From Andrena cerasifolii (lineage: Eukaryota; Arthropoda; Insecta; Hymenoptera; Andrenidae), in NCBI RefSeq assembly GCF_050908995.1, contig NC_135132.1:10721001-10785000 (forward strand): a stretch of 64,000 nt of DNA, written 5' to 3'. The position numbers were made by a program, and so were the translations under genes. Below, piece after piece: positions 62,001 to 64,000 of this stretch. The notes under the pieces were generated by a model that worked only from the letters and a program-made list of their open reading frames with translations, had not been told where the DNA came from and did not search any database. Position 1 is the stretch's first letter; the number at the start of each line of letters is the position of its first letter.

Positions 62001-64000
62001 AATTATCCACGAGCTTCCGGGAGACTTTTTCTGACTCTTTCAAAAATTTTTCGGGGATAGTCTTTGAACTTGTGACTGTCTTCCAAGTAATAGTTTACTT
62101 GGAGGTAAAGGCAGTTCTGACACATATTTCCACACATTTCGCATAATTTTCCCTGAAAATTTCGCGCCTGTCTACCTCGAAACATAAGATTTACAAAATC
62201 AAGCCAGCTCTGCCCTCGAGTACTGCACCAAGCGCGCCAAATTCAAACTCTAATTCAATCCTTGAAACGCTACAGTATATCGCCCCTAATAAACTGAATT
62301 TCCAATTCCAGCTCCGGGAGGGCCGAAAAGAGTGTCTACCAGCCAGAAGATCGCAATATTTGCCGAAGATTTCACGAAAAGCGTGGCTGTCGCTGTTTCA
62401 GCGCGCAATGAAAGAAAAGGACTGAATAGGGCGGAGAAGGCGAGTCCTCATTCACTCCGCGACGGATTTCCGCGTGGAAATTTTATCTCGCGATTTAGCC
62501 GGCGTGAATGGCGCGACACATGTGGCCACGGTATCTCCGTTTGGTCAGCATTCGACATCAAAGCAGCCACTCCAAATAATTAGTCGCCTGGAGCGTCGCG
62601 TTGCGCCGCTTTTGTGCCCAGGCGTCGGGGAAACGAGTTCAAAGGCTCGAAAGGATTCAAAGCGGCGCGGTGCTCTCAAAGGACGAGTCGCTGGGTGTCC
62701 AGAGAGAAAGGCCAAGGAAAATGATGCACGGTTAGCGTTGGCAAAAGGGAATAAAAGATGCAGATTTCAATTCTCGCACAATTTTCACCTAATTCTTGCC
62801 TAACTGAAAATGAATCTTTGATGGTCCGTGGGTTTAGAGAAACCTTCTTTGTCATTCGCGCAAGTTTTATGTAGCGGGAGCAACGGTGAAGAGAAAACAG
62901 TGACCAAGTCGGTTGGTATTCTATGCCGAGCAGCGCCAGGACGTTTCTAGAGCTCTGGCTAATTATTCCCGGCTCGCGTCGCCTGTTTCTAGAGCAGGTC
63001 GAATATTACTTGCTCCATAGCGAAGCAACACGTAACGCTGCTATCGAGCTTCAAGTACTGTGTATCTAATTGTAAGTGATAAATTCTCTGGCAAAGCGTG
63101 TTTTCATCGCGATCTCGAGGCGAAGTTGGTGCGGTTGGACGGTGACCTTAAGTTGCTGGCAAATTTCGTGGATCCTCGAGCGCTACCAGCGGGACGCGAC
63201 TTATCTTCCATCATTAAAGGCGCGTAAAGCTTAAGGGTAGTGATTTTCAGCGAGAGCACCGCGGCGTCGCACGTCGTAAATCGTCGAATTACGATGGAAA
63301 ATGAAAAAATAAGCGGTCCCGCGGATCGACGGGCAGCTGGGGCTGGCCCCGTAATAAGATTCAACGGCGTACACGAAATTCCAGGAGAAAATAACGTCTC
63401 ATTTCGCCGGCCGCCACTAGCTCCACTCGGGTAATAACATGCAATCTCAACCCCACGGTGTACTTCCACGGGGTTTATCGATTTTTTGTTTCCTCGCCAG
63501 CGGGCTTCCTACACTGCTCGCCAATTATTATTCCTGAGAAGGGAAGCGAGTGTCCTCCATTTCTCGCCCGTCCACGGGGCTTCGACTTCGCAACTCGGCC
63601 TTTTCGAGCGGTTACGGACTTCGGCATCGTAGAAACTTTTTAAATTCCCAAAGTTTCATCGATAATTCCAGAAGTTCCGATGTTTTCTGCATCTCTGTAC
63701 ACATCCGTGAAAAACCTCAAAACTGCTCCACCACCCAACATCCTACAAATCTGCAGCCCCAGCAAGCCCCCAAAAAATCCATCCCATGTTCCTACCCCCA
63801 CCTCCCGCGCAAAACCCACCCCGAATCCAAGGAACGCAGTGAAACGAACTGGAATTCGTCAGCTCCGATGGAAATCTCGAAACAAAGAGGGTCCCAGGAT
63901 CCTGGTCCCGTCGAATCGTGACACCGAGAGGGGGCCAGCGTCCCCTTGAACCCTCCCTCTCCGACATAGGGACGGGAGGGGGGGGGCAGGAGCAGCGAGA
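59001..64000. other. Upstream region or 5' intron of grn, no exon recognised
   Basis: The acceptor at the start of exon 1 implies that transcription starts further upstream, either here or beyond the window. A non-coding first exon cannot be recognised by eye. Open frames here are short and unlike known families. A poly-G stretch lies near 63978-63986. Confidence 0.55.

Overview
The window is insect nuclear DNA containing one recognisable gene: a GATA-type zinc-finger transcription factor on the minus strand. It runs from a start codon at 58991 to a predicted stop at 12415. Six coding exons join in consistent reading phase into a predicted protein of 644 residues with two GATA fingers of the CX2CX17CX2C type. 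The N-terminal motif LFSFPPTPPKDATPDS and the linker and finger sequences resemble vertebrate GATA2/3. This points to the insect GATA1/2/3 orthologue grain (grn), not the pannier/serpent/GATAe (GATA4/5/6) class. Long introns with GT/AG borders, high CpG content, homopolymer-rich coding sequence and scattered TTAGGTT-like words fit an insect. Hymenoptera is my best guess, by inference only.

Layout from left to right. Positions 1-1500 hold no gene but include a 323-bp element with 10-bp terminal inverted repeats and a perfect 8-bp target duplication (hAT-like, non-autonomous). Positions 1502-8432 are a highly uniform tandem array of a 170-bp unit, about 41 copies. Each unit contains an imperfect inverted repeat able to fold into a stem of about 26 bp with a loop of about 50 nt. 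Positions 8433-12414 are gene flank and probable 3' UTR, rich in simple repeats. Coding exons 6, 5 and 4 lie at 12415-12441, 13076-13278 and 13427-13616. Exon 3 (C-terminal finger) is at 21376-21501 and exon 2 (N-terminal finger) at 52381-52526. Exon 1 (long, low-complexity N-terminal region) is at 57749-58996. From 59001 to the end is upstream sequence or a 5' intron with no recognised exon.

The 30.9-kb intron between the two finger exons makes up about half the window. I find no convincing nested gene in it. It holds a 497-bp element with about 25-bp terminal inverted repeats flanked by TA (Tc1/mariner-like), a perfect 16-bp inverted repeat in AT-rich DNA, a hAT-like terminus, several degenerate repeat fields including GAATTC-dense stretches, and GC-rich blocks.

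The most unusual object is the 170-bp array. Its layout, tandem identical hairpins beside a developmental gene, recalls insect hairpin-RNA loci that feed endogenous siRNA pathways. Nothing in the sequence alone shows that it is transcribed, so a plain satellite is the null explanation.
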